A stretch of 34,294 bases of DNA, taken from positions 1 to 34,294 of the forward strand of contig JBBIJV010000008.1 in the NCBI GenBank assembly GCA_037445815.1, given 5' to 3'. Source of the stretch: FEN-1219 sp037445815. Lineage in GTDB: Bacteria; Pseudomonadota; Gammaproteobacteria; Steroidobacterales; Rariloculaceae. Numbering within the stretch: the first letter of the stretch is position 1; every line of letters begins with the position of its first letter. Positions 7,830-16,485 of the stretch are shown here, in pieces. Position numbers and translations under genes: made by a program. The notes under the pieces are model-generated. The model was not told the DNA's origin. It saw nothing but the letters and a program-made list of their open reading frames with translations, and ran no database searches.

Positions 7830-10052
7830 ATGAAGAACTCCAAGATCATCTATACGCTCACGGACGAAGCGCCGATGCTCGCCACGTACTCGCTGCTGCC
7901 GATCGTGCAGGCGTTCACGAAAGCCGCGGGATGCGCGGTGGAGACGCGCGACATCTCGCTCGCGGGCCGGCTGCTCGCGCAGTTCCCCGAGCGGCTCACG
8001 AAGGACCAAGTCGTCAGCGACGATCTTGCCGAGCTCGGCGAGATCGCGAAGACGCCCGAAGCCAACATCATCAAGCTGCCGAACATCAGTGCGTCGGTCC
8101 CGCAGCTACAAGGCGCCATCAAGGAGCTCAAGTCCCAGGGCTACGCCGTGCCGGATTACCCCGAGGAGCCGAGCAACGACGCGGAGAAGGCCATCAAGGC
8201 CAAGTACGCCAAGGTGCTCGGCAGCGCGGTGAATCCCGTGCTCCGCGAAGGCAATTCCGATCGCCGCGTCGCGGCCTCCGTGAAGCAATACGCGAAGAAG
8301 CATCCACATTCGATGGGCGCTTGGAGCAAGGATTCGAAATCACACGTCGCGAGCATGAGCGGCGGCGACTTCTACGCGAGCGAGCAATCGGCCGTCGTGC
8401 CGAAGGCCGGCAAGCTCAAGATCGAGCTCACGACGAATCGCGGCGAGACGACCGTGCTCAAGGAGTCCGTTCCCGTCAAGGACGGCGAGGTCATCGCGGC
8501 CGCGTGCCTGAGCCGCCGCGCGTTGCGCGACTTCTATACGAAGCAGATCGCGGACGCCAAAGCCAAGGGGGTGCTGCTCTCGCTGCATCTCAAGGCGACG
8601 ATGATGAAGGTGTCGGACCCGATCATGTTCGGCCACGCCGTGGAGACGTATTACGAGGACGTGTTCAGGAAGCATTCCGACACGCTGAAGCGGCTCGGCA
8701 TCGAGCCGAACAACGGCATTGGCGACCTCTACGCGAAAATCAAGGCGCTGCCCGAGGCCGAGCGCAAGGCCATCGAAGCCGATGTCGCGGCCGTCTACGC
8801 CACGCGGCCGCCGCTCGCGATGGTCGACTCGACGAAGGGCATCACGAACCTCCACGTGCCGAGCGACGTCATCATCGACGCCTCGATGCCCGCCGCGATC
8901 CGCTCCTCGGGCCAGATGTGGGGCCCCGACGGCAAGCTGCACGACATGAAGGCGATGATCCCGGACCGTTGCTACGCGGGCATCTACCAGGAGGTCATCG
9001 ACGACTGCAAGGCGAACGGCGCGTTCGACGTGCCGACGATGGGTAACGTCTCGAACGTCGGCCTCATGGCCCAGTCGGCCGAGGAGTACGGCTCGCACGA
9101 CAAGACGTTCGAGATTCCGACGAGCGGCACCGTGCGCGTTCTCGACGCCGACGGCCGGGCGCTCACCGAGCACCGCGTGGAGCAAGGCGACATCTGGCGC
9201 ATGTGCCAGACGAAGGACGTGGCCATCCGCGATTGGGTCAAGCTCGCCGTCAACCGGGCGCGCGCCACGGGCCACCCGGCCATCTTCTGGCTCGACGAGA
9301 ACCGCGCCTACGACCGCAACATCATCGACAAGGTCGGACGGTATCTGCGCGAGCACGATACGAACGGCCTCGACATCCGCATCATGTCGCCCGTGAACGC
9401 CATGCGGGCCACGCTGAAGCGAGTCCGCGACGGCGTCGACACCATCTCCGTGACCGGCAACGTGCTCCGCGATTATCTGACGGACCTGTTCCCGATTTTC
9501 GAGCTCGGCACGAGCGCCAAGATGCTCTCGATCGTCCCGCTGCTGGCGGGCGGCGGGCTCTACGAGACCGGGGCCGGCGGCTCGGCGCCGAAGCACGTGC
9601 AGCAGTTCCTCAAGGAAAACTACCTGCGCTGGGACTCCTTGGGCGAGTTCCTGGCCCTCGCCGTCTCGCTCGAGGACTACGGTAACAAGACCGGCAACGC
9701 AGCAGCCGTGGTCATGGCCGAGGCCCTCGACGCGGCCAACGGGCGATTCCTGGAGAGCGACAAGTCGCCGTCTCGAGCCCTGGGCGGCATCGACAACCGC
9801 GGCAGCCATTTCTATCTCGCGATGTACTGGGCCCGCGCGCTCGCCGACCAGAAGAAGGACGCGCGTTTGAGCGCCCGCTTCGGCAAAGTCGCGGCGGAGC
9901 TCGAGCACAACGAGCGGAAGATCGTGGCCGAGCTCGTCGGCGTGCAGGGAAAGCCCGTCGACATCGGCGGCTATTACCATCCGGACCCGAGGCGAACGTC
10001 CGCTGCCATGCGTCCGAGTACCACGCTGAATACGATCTTGGCCATGGTTTGA
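7830..10052 (+). CDS. icd: Monomeric NADP-dependent isocitrate dehydrogenase
   Basis: 740 aa, the usual length of the single-chain isocitrate dehydrogenase family and unrelated in length to the ~415 aa dimeric enzyme. Family signatures are clear throughout: KIIYTLTDEAPMLATYSLLPI at the start (shown in part), RDISLAGRLLA, NPVLREGNSDRR, HPHSMGAWS, MVDSTKGITNLHVPSDVIID, AGIYQEVIDDCKANGAFD, DAMPA-type substrate loop (DASMPAAIRSSG) and SAKMLSIVPLLAGGGLYETG. It oxidatively decarboxylates isocitrate to 2-oxoglutarate with NADP+ in the TCA cycle. The ribosome binding site is weak. It is followed by a hairpin, so its transcript probably ends before the ligM-like array. Confidence 0.97.
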   Translation: MKNSKIIYTLTDEAPMLATYSLLPIVQAFTKAAGCAVETRDISLAGRLLAQFPERLTKDQVVSDDLAELGEIAKTPEANIIKLPNISASVPQLQGAIKELKSQGYAVPDYPEEPSNDAEKAIKAKYAKVLGSAVNPVLREGNSDRRVAASVKQYAKKHPHSMGAWSKDSKSHVASMSGGDFYASEQSAVVPKAGKLKIELTTNRGETTVLKESVPVKDGEVIAAACLSRRALRDFYTKQIADAKAKGVLLSLHLKATMMKVSDPIMFGHAVETYYEDVFRKHSDTLKRLGIEPNNGIGDLYAKIKALPEAERKAIEADVAAVYATRPPLAMVDSTKGITNLHVPSDVIIDASMPAAIRSSGQMWGPDGKLHDMKAMIPDRCYAGIYQEVIDDCKANGAFDVPTMGNVSNVGLMAQSAEEYGSHDKTFEIPTSGTVRVLDADGRALTEHRVEQGDIWRMCQTKDVAIRDWVKLAVNRARATGHPAIFWLDENRAYDRNIIDKVGRYLREHDTNGLDIRIMSPVNAMRATLKRVRDGVDTISVTGNVLRDYLTDLFPIFELGTSAKMLSIVPLLAGGGLYETGAGGSAPKHVQQFLKENYLRWDSLGEFLALAVSLEDYGNKTGNAAAVVMAEALDAANGRFLESDKSPSRALGGIDNRGSHFYLAMYWARALADQKKDARLSARFGKVAAELEHNERKIVAELVGVQGKPVDIGGYYHPDPRRTSAAMRPSTTLNTILAMV

Positions 10053-10060
10053 ATGCGCCG

Positions 10061-10081
10061 CGCACGCCGGCGGCGCGTGCG
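10061..10081 (+). terminator. Hairpin downstream of icd
   Basis: CGCACGC (10061-10067) pairs with GCGTGCG (10075-10081) across a 7-base loop, just after the icd stop. No T tract follows, so it is only a possible terminator. Confidence 0.35.
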
Positions 10082-10141
10082 AGGCTCGCGGGGGCAACGG
10101 CGGAAAGCGTGCCCCATAGCCGAACCACCGGGTTCTGATGC

Positions 10142-10198
10142 TAGACTAGCCGCCCTCGAAAACGCCGGAAGAGCGCTTTTCGTCTTAGCCTCAGGAGG
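10142..10198 (+). promoter_or_regulatory. Leader of first ligM-like gene: -10 box, hairpin, ribosome binding site
   Basis: A TAGACT box (10142-10147, preceded by TGATGC as in an extended -10) is followed by a hairpin in which CGAAAACGC (10157-10165) pairs with GCG-C-TTTTCG (10173-10182, one bulged C). An AGGAGG sequence lies at 10193-10198, 12 bases from the ATG, which is longer than usual spacing. The -35 is not evident. The hairpin between promoter and ribosome binding site could modulate expression. Confidence 0.35.
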
Positions 10199-10210
10199 GC
10201 ACAGCTGATC

Positions 10211-11614
10211 ATGGCTCACAAGAACTTAGAGGACGTGCTCAAAGCCGCCAAGAACCCCGTCGACCTGCTGCGCAATTCGCGGATCGGCGCCTATGTCTAC
10301 CCCGTTGTGCCCGCGGAGTTCTCGAACTGGCGCGACGAGCAGGCGGCGTGGCGCAAGAGCTGTGTCCTGTTCGACCAGTCGCACCACATGGTCGACCTGT
10401 ACATCAAGGGACCCGACGCGCTGAAGCTGCTGTCGAACCTCGCAATCAACAGCTTCGCGAACTTCCCCGTGGATCGCGCGAAGCAATTCATCCCTTGCAG
10501 CTACAGCGGCCACGTCATCGGCGACGGTATTTTGTTCCACCTCGAGAAGAACAATCTCGTGTTTGTCGGCCGCGCGCCGTCCGCGAACTGGATCCAGTTC
10601 CACGCCGAGACCGGCAAGTACCGCGTCACGATCAAGAAGGACGACCGCTCCCCCAGCAACCCGAAGGGCAACGCCGTCAAGCGCATCTCGTATCGGTTCC
10701 AGATCCAGGGCCCGAATGCCTGGCAGGTCATCGAGAAACTGAACGGCAAGAAGGTGCCGGAGATCAAGTTCTTCCATATGGGCGCCATCCGGATCAAGGG
10801 CCAGCGCGTGCGCGCGCTGCGCCACGGCATGGCCGGCGCGCCGGGGCTCGAAATTTGGGGTCCGTACAAGGAGCGCGAGAAGATCCGCGAGGCGATCCTC
10901 GCGGCCGGCGAGGAGTTCGGCATCGCGCAGGTCGGCTCCCGCGCGTATGCCACGAACACGCTCGAATCCGGCTGGATTCCGTCACCGCTGCCGGCCGTCT
11001 ACACCGACGAGCGCATGAAGAAGTATCGCAAATGGCTGCCCGCGGGCAGCTACGAAGCCACGGGCAGCCTCGCGGGCAGCTTCGTATCCGACAACATCGA
11101 AGACTACTACGTCACGCCGTACGAGATCGGCTACGGGCCGTTCGTGAAGTTCGATCACGAGTTCATCGGCCGCGAGGCGCTCGAGAAGATCGCGGGGAAG
11201 CCGCATAGGCGCAAGGTCACGTTCGCGTGGAACGGCGAGGACGTCACGAAGGCGTTCGGCTCGCTCTTCACGGGGACCGAAGAGGAGCACTACAAGTACA
11301 TCGACCTGCCTCTGTCGAACTACGCTTCGTCGTCGTTCGACAAGATCGTCGACAAAAATGGCAAGGTCGTCGGCGCGTCGATGTTCGCCGGCTACAGCTA
11401 CAACGAGCGGTCGATGCTGTCGCTCGGAATCGTCGACCCGAACGTGCAGCTCGGGGACGAGGTCACGCTCGTCTGGGGCGAGCCCGACGGCGGCACGCGC
11501 AAGACCACGGTCGAGCGGCACAAGCAGCTCAACATCCGCGCCACCGTGAGCGCCGTCCCCTACTCCAAGTTCGTCCGCGAGACCTACGCGGCCGGCTGGC
11601 GTACGGGCACCTGA
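10211..11614 (+). CDS. LigM-type tetrahydrofolate-dependent aryl O-demethylase, copy 1
   Basis: 467 aa, full length for the LigM/DesA branch of the GcvT aminomethyltransferase superfamily (GcvT N-terminal domain about residues 20-290, C-terminal barrel after about 340). The N-terminal signature LLRNSRIGAYVYPVVPAEF followed by NWRDEQ, the DQSHHM motif (Gln56, His59), VGRAPSANW (Arg121) and VGSRAYATNTLESGWIPSP (Tyr246) match residues I recall as active-site positions of Sphingobium LigM (Gln57, His60, Arg122, Tyr247). Known members transfer the methyl of vanillate, 3-O-methylgallate or syringate to tetrahydrofolate, giving a catechol and 5-methyl-THF. The substrate here cannot be read from sequence. 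It is the first of three tandem paralogues and has its own leader. Confidence 0.88.
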   Translation: MAHKNLEDVLKAAKNPVDLLRNSRIGAYVYPVVPAEFSNWRDEQAAWRKSCVLFDQSHHMVDLYIKGPDALKLLSNLAINSFANFPVDRAKQFIPCSYSGHVIGDGILFHLEKNNLVFVGRAPSANWIQFHAETGKYRVTIKKDDRSPSNPKGNAVKRISYRFQIQGPNAWQVIEKLNGKKVPEIKFFHMGAIRIKGQRVRALRHGMAGAPGLEIWGPYKEREKIREAILAAGEEFGIAQVGSRAYATNTLESGWIPSPLPAVYTDERMKKYRKWLPAGSYEATGSLAGSFVSDNIEDYYVTPYEIGYGPFVKFDHEFIGREALEKIAGKPHRRKVTFAWNGEDVTKAFGSLFTGTEEEHYKYIDLPLSNYASSSFDKIVDKNGKVVGASMFAGYSYNERSMLSLGIVDPNVQLGDEVTLVWGEPDGGTRKTTVERHKQLNIRATVSAVPYSKFVRETYAAGWRTGT

Positions 11615-11649
11615 GGCACAAACGGGGCTACACTTAGGCTCCGGGCAAG

Positions 11650-11682
11650 AGGCGAGCGGTCTCGAGGACGCTCGCCTTTTTT
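11650..11682 (+). terminator. Intrinsic terminator between ligM-like copies 1 and 2
   Basis: AGGCGAGCG (11650-11658) pairs perfectly with CGCTCGCCT (11669-11677), 9 bp with a 10-base loop, followed by a run of six T (11677-11682). This is a textbook Rho-independent terminator. It ends only 22 bases before the next ATG, so it either ends copy 1 transcription or acts as an attenuator for copy 2. Confidence 0.85.
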
Positions 11683-11704
11683 CTGAAGTAGGGAAAGAGG
11701 AAAT

Positions 11705-13114
11705 ATGGCCGCAAATAACTTGAGCGCCGTGATCGAGACGCACGGCAGCGCCGTCAAGCTGCTGCGCAATTCGAAGATCGGCATGTACGTGTACCCAGTG
11801 GTCGCGGCGGAGTTCTCGAACTGGCGCAGCGAGCAGGTCGCCTGGCGCAAGTCGGCCGTGCTGTTCGACCAGACGCACCACATGGACGAGCTCATCGTCG
11901 AAGGCCCGGACTCGGCCGCATTTCTCGAGTACGTCGGCGTCAACAGCTTCGCCAACTTCGATTTGAACCGCGCGAAGCACTTCGTGCCCGTCACGCCGGC
12001 CGGCAACGTGATCGGCGACATGATCATCTTCCGCGAGCGCGAGGACAAGTTCGTGCTCGTCGGCCGCGCGCCGACGGCGAACTGGGTGCGCTTCCAGCAG
12101 GCCATCGGCAAGTGGAAGGTGCGGCTCACGCACGACCCGCGCTCCGACAGCCGCCCCGACGGCAAGGCCATCTATCGCACGCACTACCGTTTCCAGATCC
12201 AGGGCCCCGACGCGAACAAGATCTTCGACAAGCTGAACGGCGGCCCGGTCCCCGACATCAAGTTCTTCCATGTCGACTGGATCAAGATCGGCACGCGGCG
12301 CGTGCAGGCGCTGCGCCACGGCATGGCCGGCGCGCCGGGCCTCGAGGTCTGGGGCCCGTACGCCGACAAGCACTACATCCAATCGACCATTCTCGAGGCC
12401 GCGCGCGACATCGGCGTGGATTTAGCTCTAGTCGGCAGCCGGGCGTACTCGACGAACACGCTCGAGTCGGGCTGGATTCCGTCGCCGCTGCCGGCCATCT
12501 ACACGGGCGGCGGCATGCTCGCGGAGTACCGCGACTGGCTCGGCGCCGACAGCTACGAGGCCACGGGGTCGATCGGCGGCAGCTTCGTCAGCGACGACAT
12601 CGAGGACTACTACGTCAATCCGTTCGAGCTCGGCTACGGCTTCTACGTCGGCTGGAAGAAGAAGGACTTCATCGGCAAGGACGCGCTCCTCAAGATGAAG
12701 GACGAAAAGCACCGCAAGAAGGTCACCCTCGAGTGGAATCGCGACGACCTGCTCAAGGTCGTGGCGTCCGCCTTCGAGGACGGCACGCCGTACAAGTGGA
12801 TCGATTTCCCGCAGCCGAACTACGCGTCGACGAACGCCGATCTGCTGCTGAACGGCAATAAGCCGGCCGGCATTTCGATGTTCAACGGCTACTCGTTCAA
12901 CGAGCGCTGCATGCTGTCGCTCGGCGTCGTGGACGACGACATCCGGATCGGCGACCAGCTGACGTTGATCTGGGGCGAGCCGGAGCCGACGGGCAAGACG
13001 TCGACGGAGCCGCACCGTCAGGCCGAGATTCGCGTCAAGGTCGCGCCGACGCCGTACGCGCGCGAGGCACGGGAGAATTACGCCGACAGCTGGCGCACGA
13101 AATCCGCGACTTAG
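11705..13114 (+). CDS. LigM-type tetrahydrofolate-dependent aryl O-demethylase, copy 2
   Basis: 469 aa, same architecture as copy 1: LLRNSKIGMYVYPVVAAEF, DQTHHM (Gln56, His59), VGRAPTANW (Arg121), VGSRAYSTNTLESGWIPSP (Tyr248, two residues later owing to a small insertion VDLALV), RHGMAGAPGLEVWGPY, and SFVSDDIEDYYVNPFELGYG. All predicted catalytic positions are kept. It differs most in the substrate-facing loops (for example residues 60-100: DELIVEGPDS, DLNRAKHFVPVTPAG) and in a WKKKDF in place of the KFDHEF segment seen in the other two copies, so altered substrate preference is plausible. The ribosome binding site GAGG (11697-11700) lies just after the intrinsic terminator. Confidence 0.87.
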   Translation: MAANNLSAVIETHGSAVKLLRNSKIGMYVYPVVAAEFSNWRSEQVAWRKSAVLFDQTHHMDELIVEGPDSAAFLEYVGVNSFANFDLNRAKHFVPVTPAGNVIGDMIIFREREDKFVLVGRAPTANWVRFQQAIGKWKVRLTHDPRSDSRPDGKAIYRTHYRFQIQGPDANKIFDKLNGGPVPDIKFFHVDWIKIGTRRVQALRHGMAGAPGLEVWGPYADKHYIQSTILEAARDIGVDLALVGSRAYSTNTLESGWIPSPLPAIYTGGGMLAEYRDWLGADSYEATGSIGGSFVSDDIEDYYVNPFELGYGFYVGWKKKDFIGKDALLKMKDEKHRKKVTLEWNRDDLLKVVASAFEDGTPYKWIDFPQPNYASTNADLLLNGNKPAGISMFNGYSFNERCMLSLGVVDDDIRIGDQLTLIWGEPEPTGKTSTEPHRQAEIRVKVAPTPYAREARENYADSWRTKSAT

Positions 13115-13156
13115 GAAAGCGCGGTGCCCGGGGTGGCATTGAGGCCGCCGTTGCTT

Positions 13157-13172
13157 TAGGGTGCCAACCCTA
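13157..13172 (+). repeat. Inverted repeat in the leader of ligM-like copy 3
   Basis: TAGGGT (13157-13162) and ACCCTA (13167-13172) form a perfect 6-bp stem with the tetraloop GCCA in the 105-bp gap between copies 2 and 3. It could be an operator or a weak RNA hairpin; nothing else in the gap decides between them. Confidence 0.4.
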
Positions 13173-13219
13173 CCAGGCTTGCTGCCACCAGCCTCGAAGC
13201 GAGTCGAGATCGAAGTCCT

Positions 13220-14593
13220 ATGAGCTATGAAAATCTAGAACGAGCGCTGAGCGCCGCAAAAAACCCCGTCGAGATGCTGCGGAACTCGCAAATCGGCCCG
13301 TATGCATTCCCGGTCGTGCCGAGCGAATTCACGAACTGGCGCGACGAGCAGCGCGCGTGGCGCGAGACGTGTGCGTTATTCGACCAGTCGCACCACATGA
13401 CGGACCTCTACGTCGAAGGGCCAGACACGCTGAAGCTGCTCTCCGATCTCGGCGTCAACTCGTTCGCCAACTTCCGCGTCGATACGGCGAAGCAGTTCGT
13501 CGCGTGCAACCACGAGGGCTACGTCATCGGCGACGCGATCCTGTTTCATCTCGCGCCGAACAGCGTCGTGCTCGTCGGCCGCCCGCCGGCGCTGAATTGG
13601 GTGCAATTTCACGCGGAGACGGGCGGCTACAACGTGAAGGTCGAGCGCGACGAGCGCTCGTTCGTCAACAAGACAGGCTCGCGGCGCGTCTACCGCTATC
13701 AGATCCAGGGACCGAGCGCGAAGAAGGTGATGGAGAGGGTCACGGGCAAGCCTGTGCCCGAGATCAAGTTCTTCCACATGGACGTGTTCGAGATCGCCGG
13801 CTGCCGCGTGCGCGCGCTGCGGCATGGCATGGTCGGCCAGCCGGGCTGGGAGATTTTCGGGCCTTGGGCCGAAGGCGAGAAGGTCCGCGACGCGATCGTC
13901 GAGGCCGGCCGCGACTTCGGCATCCGCAAGGTCGGCTCGCGCGCCTACCCCACCAGCACGCTCGAGTCCGGCTGGATCCCGTCGCCGCTGCCGGCCGTCT
14001 ACACGGGCGAGCGCCTGAAGCCGTACCGCCAGTGGCTCAAGGGCACGAGCTACGAGGCCACAGCGTCGCTCGGCGGCAGCTTCGTCTCGAAGAACATCGA
14101 GAGCTACTATCTCACGCCGTACGACCTGGGCTACGGCAACTTCGTCCGCTTCGACCACGAGTTCATCGGCCGCGCCGCGCTCGAGAAGCTCGCAAAGAAG
14201 CAAAAGCGTCAGAAGGTCACGCTCGTCTGGAATGGCGACGACGTCGACAAGGTGTTCACGAAGCTGTTCCATCCCGGCAAGTTCTCGAAGTACATCGACT
14301 TGCCCCTCGCGAACTACGCCACGCTGCCGTTCGACAAGATCGTGAAAGGCGGCAAGACCGTGGGACTCTCCACTTACACGGGCTACAGCTTCAACGAGCG
14401 CGCGATGCTGTCGCTCGCGGTCATCGACGTGAAGCTCGCGAAGCCCGGCACGAAAGTCTCCGTCGTCTGGGGAGAGGAAGGCGGCGGCACGAAAAAACCG
14501 ACCGTCGAGCGACACCAGCAGGCGACGATCCGCGCGACGGTGCAGCCGGCGCCATACGGCGAGACGGCGCGCACGGCGTATCGGCCGCGTTAG
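13220..14593 (+). CDS. LigM-type tetrahydrofolate-dependent aryl O-demethylase, copy 3
   Basis: 457 aa. LigM-family motifs are all present: MLRNSQIGPYAFPVVPSEF, NWRDEQRAW, DQSHHM (Gln56, His59), VGRPPALNW (Arg121, with Pro-Pro replacing Ala-Pro), VGSRAYPTSTLESGWIPSP (Tyr243) and FVRFDHEFIGRAALEKL. MVGQPGWEIFGPW replaces the MAGAPGLEIWGPY of the other copies, changing residues close to the expected folate/substrate pocket. The stop lies 4 bases from the stop of the convergent DUF1801 gene, leaving no room for an intrinsic terminator. The ribosome binding site is poor (GAAGTCCT just before ATG). Substrate unknown; vanillate or syringate-like aryl methyl ethers are the family precedent. Confidence 0.87.
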   Translation: MSYENLERALSAAKNPVEMLRNSQIGPYAFPVVPSEFTNWRDEQRAWRETCALFDQSHHMTDLYVEGPDTLKLLSDLGVNSFANFRVDTAKQFVACNHEGYVIGDAILFHLAPNSVVLVGRPPALNWVQFHAETGGYNVKVERDERSFVNKTGSRRVYRYQIQGPSAKKVMERVTGKPVPEIKFFHMDVFEIAGCRVRALRHGMVGQPGWEIFGPWAEGEKVRDAIVEAGRDFGIRKVGSRAYPTSTLESGWIPSPLPAVYTGERLKPYRQWLKGTSYEATASLGGSFVSKNIESYYLTPYDLGYGNFVRFDHEFIGRAALEKLAKKQKRQKVTLVWNGDDVDKVFTKLFHPGKFSKYIDLPLANYATLPFDKIVKGGKTVGLSTYTGYSFNERAMLSLAVIDVKLAKPGTKVSVVWGEEGGGTKKPTVERHQQATIRATVQPAPYGETARTAYRPR

Positions 14594-14597
14594 CGCC

Positions 14598-15068
14598 TCA
14601 CTTTGACGGTTGGCGTGGTCGCAGGGCGGCGGTTTTTGGGCGTCGAGTGCGGCGGCGGCTGAGTAGTCGATGTGGAACCGCCGCCTTTGAGGTTCGCGGC
14701 GTCAAAATTGAGGCGCTTTGGCGGGCGGCTTGTTTGAGGAGCGCGGCGAGGGCGCGTCCGTCGATATCGGACACGGCGCGGAGTTTTGTGTGGCGGACGT
14801 AGGCGCCCTTGCCTTCGAGGAGGCCCTTGGGGTCCTCGAGCTGTGCGCCGCGGAAGAGGCCGAACTGCACGTGGTCCGGCGCGGAGTAGACGTAGGCGAC
14901 GGCGCCGCTCTGGCCGATCCAGCAGCCGTTGCCCCACTTCACGGCCTCGGCGAGCGCGGGCGCCGTGCGCTTCACGAATTTTCGCAGCGCGCGGATGATC
15001 GCCTGGTTCGTCGTACTCTGGTCGGCGAGGTAGTCGTCGAAGCTCGCGTAGCTCTTCATCTTCGGCAT
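14598..15068 (-). CDS. DUF1801 family protein with basic C-terminal tail
   Basis: 156 aa from ATG 15068, five bases after the permease stop, so probably co-transcribed with it. The core (residues 5-115) matches the DUF1801/YdhG fold: FDDYLADQ, AIIRALRKFV, EAVKWGNGCWI, AYVYSAPDHVQFGLFRGA, LLEGKGAYVRHTKL. Residues after about 120 are mostly Arg, Lys and Ala (for example RRRTRRPK) and lie outside the domain. The function of this family is not established; it folds like a small iron-chaperone/frataxin-like domain. The next Met (MKSYASF) is an alternative start. Confidence 0.8.
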   Translation of the reverse strand: MPKMKSYASFDDYLADQSTTNQAIIRALRKFVKRTAPALAEAVKWGNGCWIGQSGAVAYVYSAPDHVQFGLFRGAQLEDPKGLLEGKGAYVRHTKLRAVSDIDGRALAALLKQAARQSASILTPRTSKAAVPHRLLSRRRTRRPKTAALRPRQPSK

Positions 15069-15073
15069 CGGCG

Positions 15074-16459
15074 TCACCCGCGCGCCTTTGCGGCGCGCCG
15101 TTGCCGCCAGGCGTAGGCGAGCAGCACGACGGCGACGGACAGCGTGCTCCCCAAGAGCTGCGCGCGCTCGGCCGCGCGAAACAGCATCGACGCGAGCACG
15201 AGCGTGATGCCTAGCACCGCCGCATAGCTCAACCACGGATAGAGCCACATGCGGATCGGCAGCGGCGTGCCGTTCCGTTCGTGCACTCGGCGTTGCCGTA
15301 TTTCCGCGAGCGCGAGGAGCAAGTAGATGACGAGCATCACGGCGCCCGACGCGTTGACGAGGAACGTGAAGAGGCGCTGCGGCGACACGACGGACGCGAG
15401 CACGGCCAGATAGCCGAACACCGTGCCGATCAGGATCGCGCGCGTCGGCACGCCGCGCCTGTCGAGCGCCACCATCGACCGCGGCGCGTCGCCGTGCGCC
15501 GCCAGCCCGAACAGCATGCGCGACGTGATGTAGATGCCGGAGTTGAGACACGACAGCACGGCCACGAGCACGATGAGATTCATGATCGTCGCGGCGGACG
15601 GGATGCCCATGCGCTCGAGCGCGGTCGCGAACGGCGAGGTGCCCGGCACGATCTCGTTCCACGGCACGACGGCGAGGATCACGAGCACCGAGCCCACATA
15701 GAACAGCAGGATCCGCAAAATCAGCGACGTCGTGAGGTTCGCGATCGCGCGCGACGGCTCCGACGACTCGGCCGCGACGACGGTCGCGATCTCGGCGCCC
15801 GTCATCGAGAAGACGATGCCCGTGACGCCCGCGAGCACGGCCGCCGTGCCGAACGGCGCGAAGCCGCCGTGCGCGACGAGGTTGCCGAAGGTCTGGCCTG
15901 CCGGCGACGTGAGGCCGAGCGCGTAGCTGCCCGCGATCGCGATGAAGGCGAGGATCGCCGCCACCTTCAGCGACGCGAACCAGAACTCGAACTCGCCGTA
16001 CGAGCGCGTCGAGAGCAGGTTCGTCGCGGTCAAGAGCACCATGAGCACGAGCCCGATCTGCCAGACCGGCAAATCGATCCACGTTTGCAGGATCGCGGCG
16101 CCCGCGATGGCCTCGATGCCGACGACGACGACCCAGAAGTACCAGTAGAGCCAGCCGCAGACGAAGCCGGCCCACTCGCCCAAGCCTTCGCGGGCGTGGT
16201 CGGCGAACGACAGCGCACCCGGGTCGGCCGCGGCCATCTCGGCCAGCATGCGCATGACGAGGAACATCAGCGCGCCGGCCACGCCGTAGCTCAAGAGCAC
16301 GGCCGGGCCTGCGGTGGCGATGTTCGCGCTGCTGCCGACGAAGAGCCCCGCGCCGATGATTCCGCCGAGCGAGATCAACGCGACGTGGCGCGACCGCAGG
16401 CTGCGGGTCAGCGTCGGTGCGGCGGGCGGGTAGACGGCCATCGGGGGCAGTTTACGCAA
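15074..16459 (-). CDS. Amino acid permease, APC superfamily (GabP/AnsP-like)
   Basis: 461 aa integral inner-membrane protein with about 12 hydrophobic segments. The APC hallmark in the first helix is present (ALISLGGIIGAGLFVGSS) together with GPAVLLSYGVAGAL, the FSMTGAEIATVVAAESSEP segment in helix 6 and SRMLFGLAAHGDAP. This resembles the GABA/aromatic/asparagine permease group, proton-coupled uptake of amino acids; the substrate is not decided. The start may be MRKLPP (16459) or MAVYPP (16441). It diverges from the DUF885 gene with under 30 bp between starts, so promoters must overlap. Confidence 0.9.
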   Translation of the reverse strand: MRKLPPMAVYPPAAPTLTRSLRSRHVALISLGGIIGAGLFVGSSANIATAGPAVLLSYGVAGALMFLVMRMLAEMAAADPGALSFADHAREGLGEWAGFVCGWLYWYFWVVVVGIEAIAGAAILQTWIDLPVWQIGLVLMVLLTATNLLSTRSYGEFEFWFASLKVAAILAFIAIAGSYALGLTSPAGQTFGNLVAHGGFAPFGTAAVLAGVTGIVFSMTGAEIATVVAAESSEPSRAIANLTTSLILRILLFYVGSVLVILAVVPWNEIVPGTSPFATALERMGIPSAATIMNLIVLVAVLSCLNSGIYITSRMLFGLAAHGDAPRSMVALDRRGVPTRAILIGTVFGYLAVLASVVSPQRLFTFLVNASGAVMLVIYLLLALAEIRQRRVHERNGTPLPIRMWLYPWLSYAAVLGITLVLASMLFRAAERAQLLGSTLSVAVVLLAYAWRQRRAAKARG

Positions 16460-16485
16460 ACGCCGCGTCGTGCTGTGATCCCCGT

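Noticed and set aside
10211..14593. DMSP demethylase (DmdA) or glycine cleavage T-protein identity for the three tandem genes
   Set aside because: The DQSHHM, GRAP and GSRAY...TLESGWIPSP motifs follow LigM/DesA-type proteins, and no gcvH/gcvP or dmdBCD genes are nearby.
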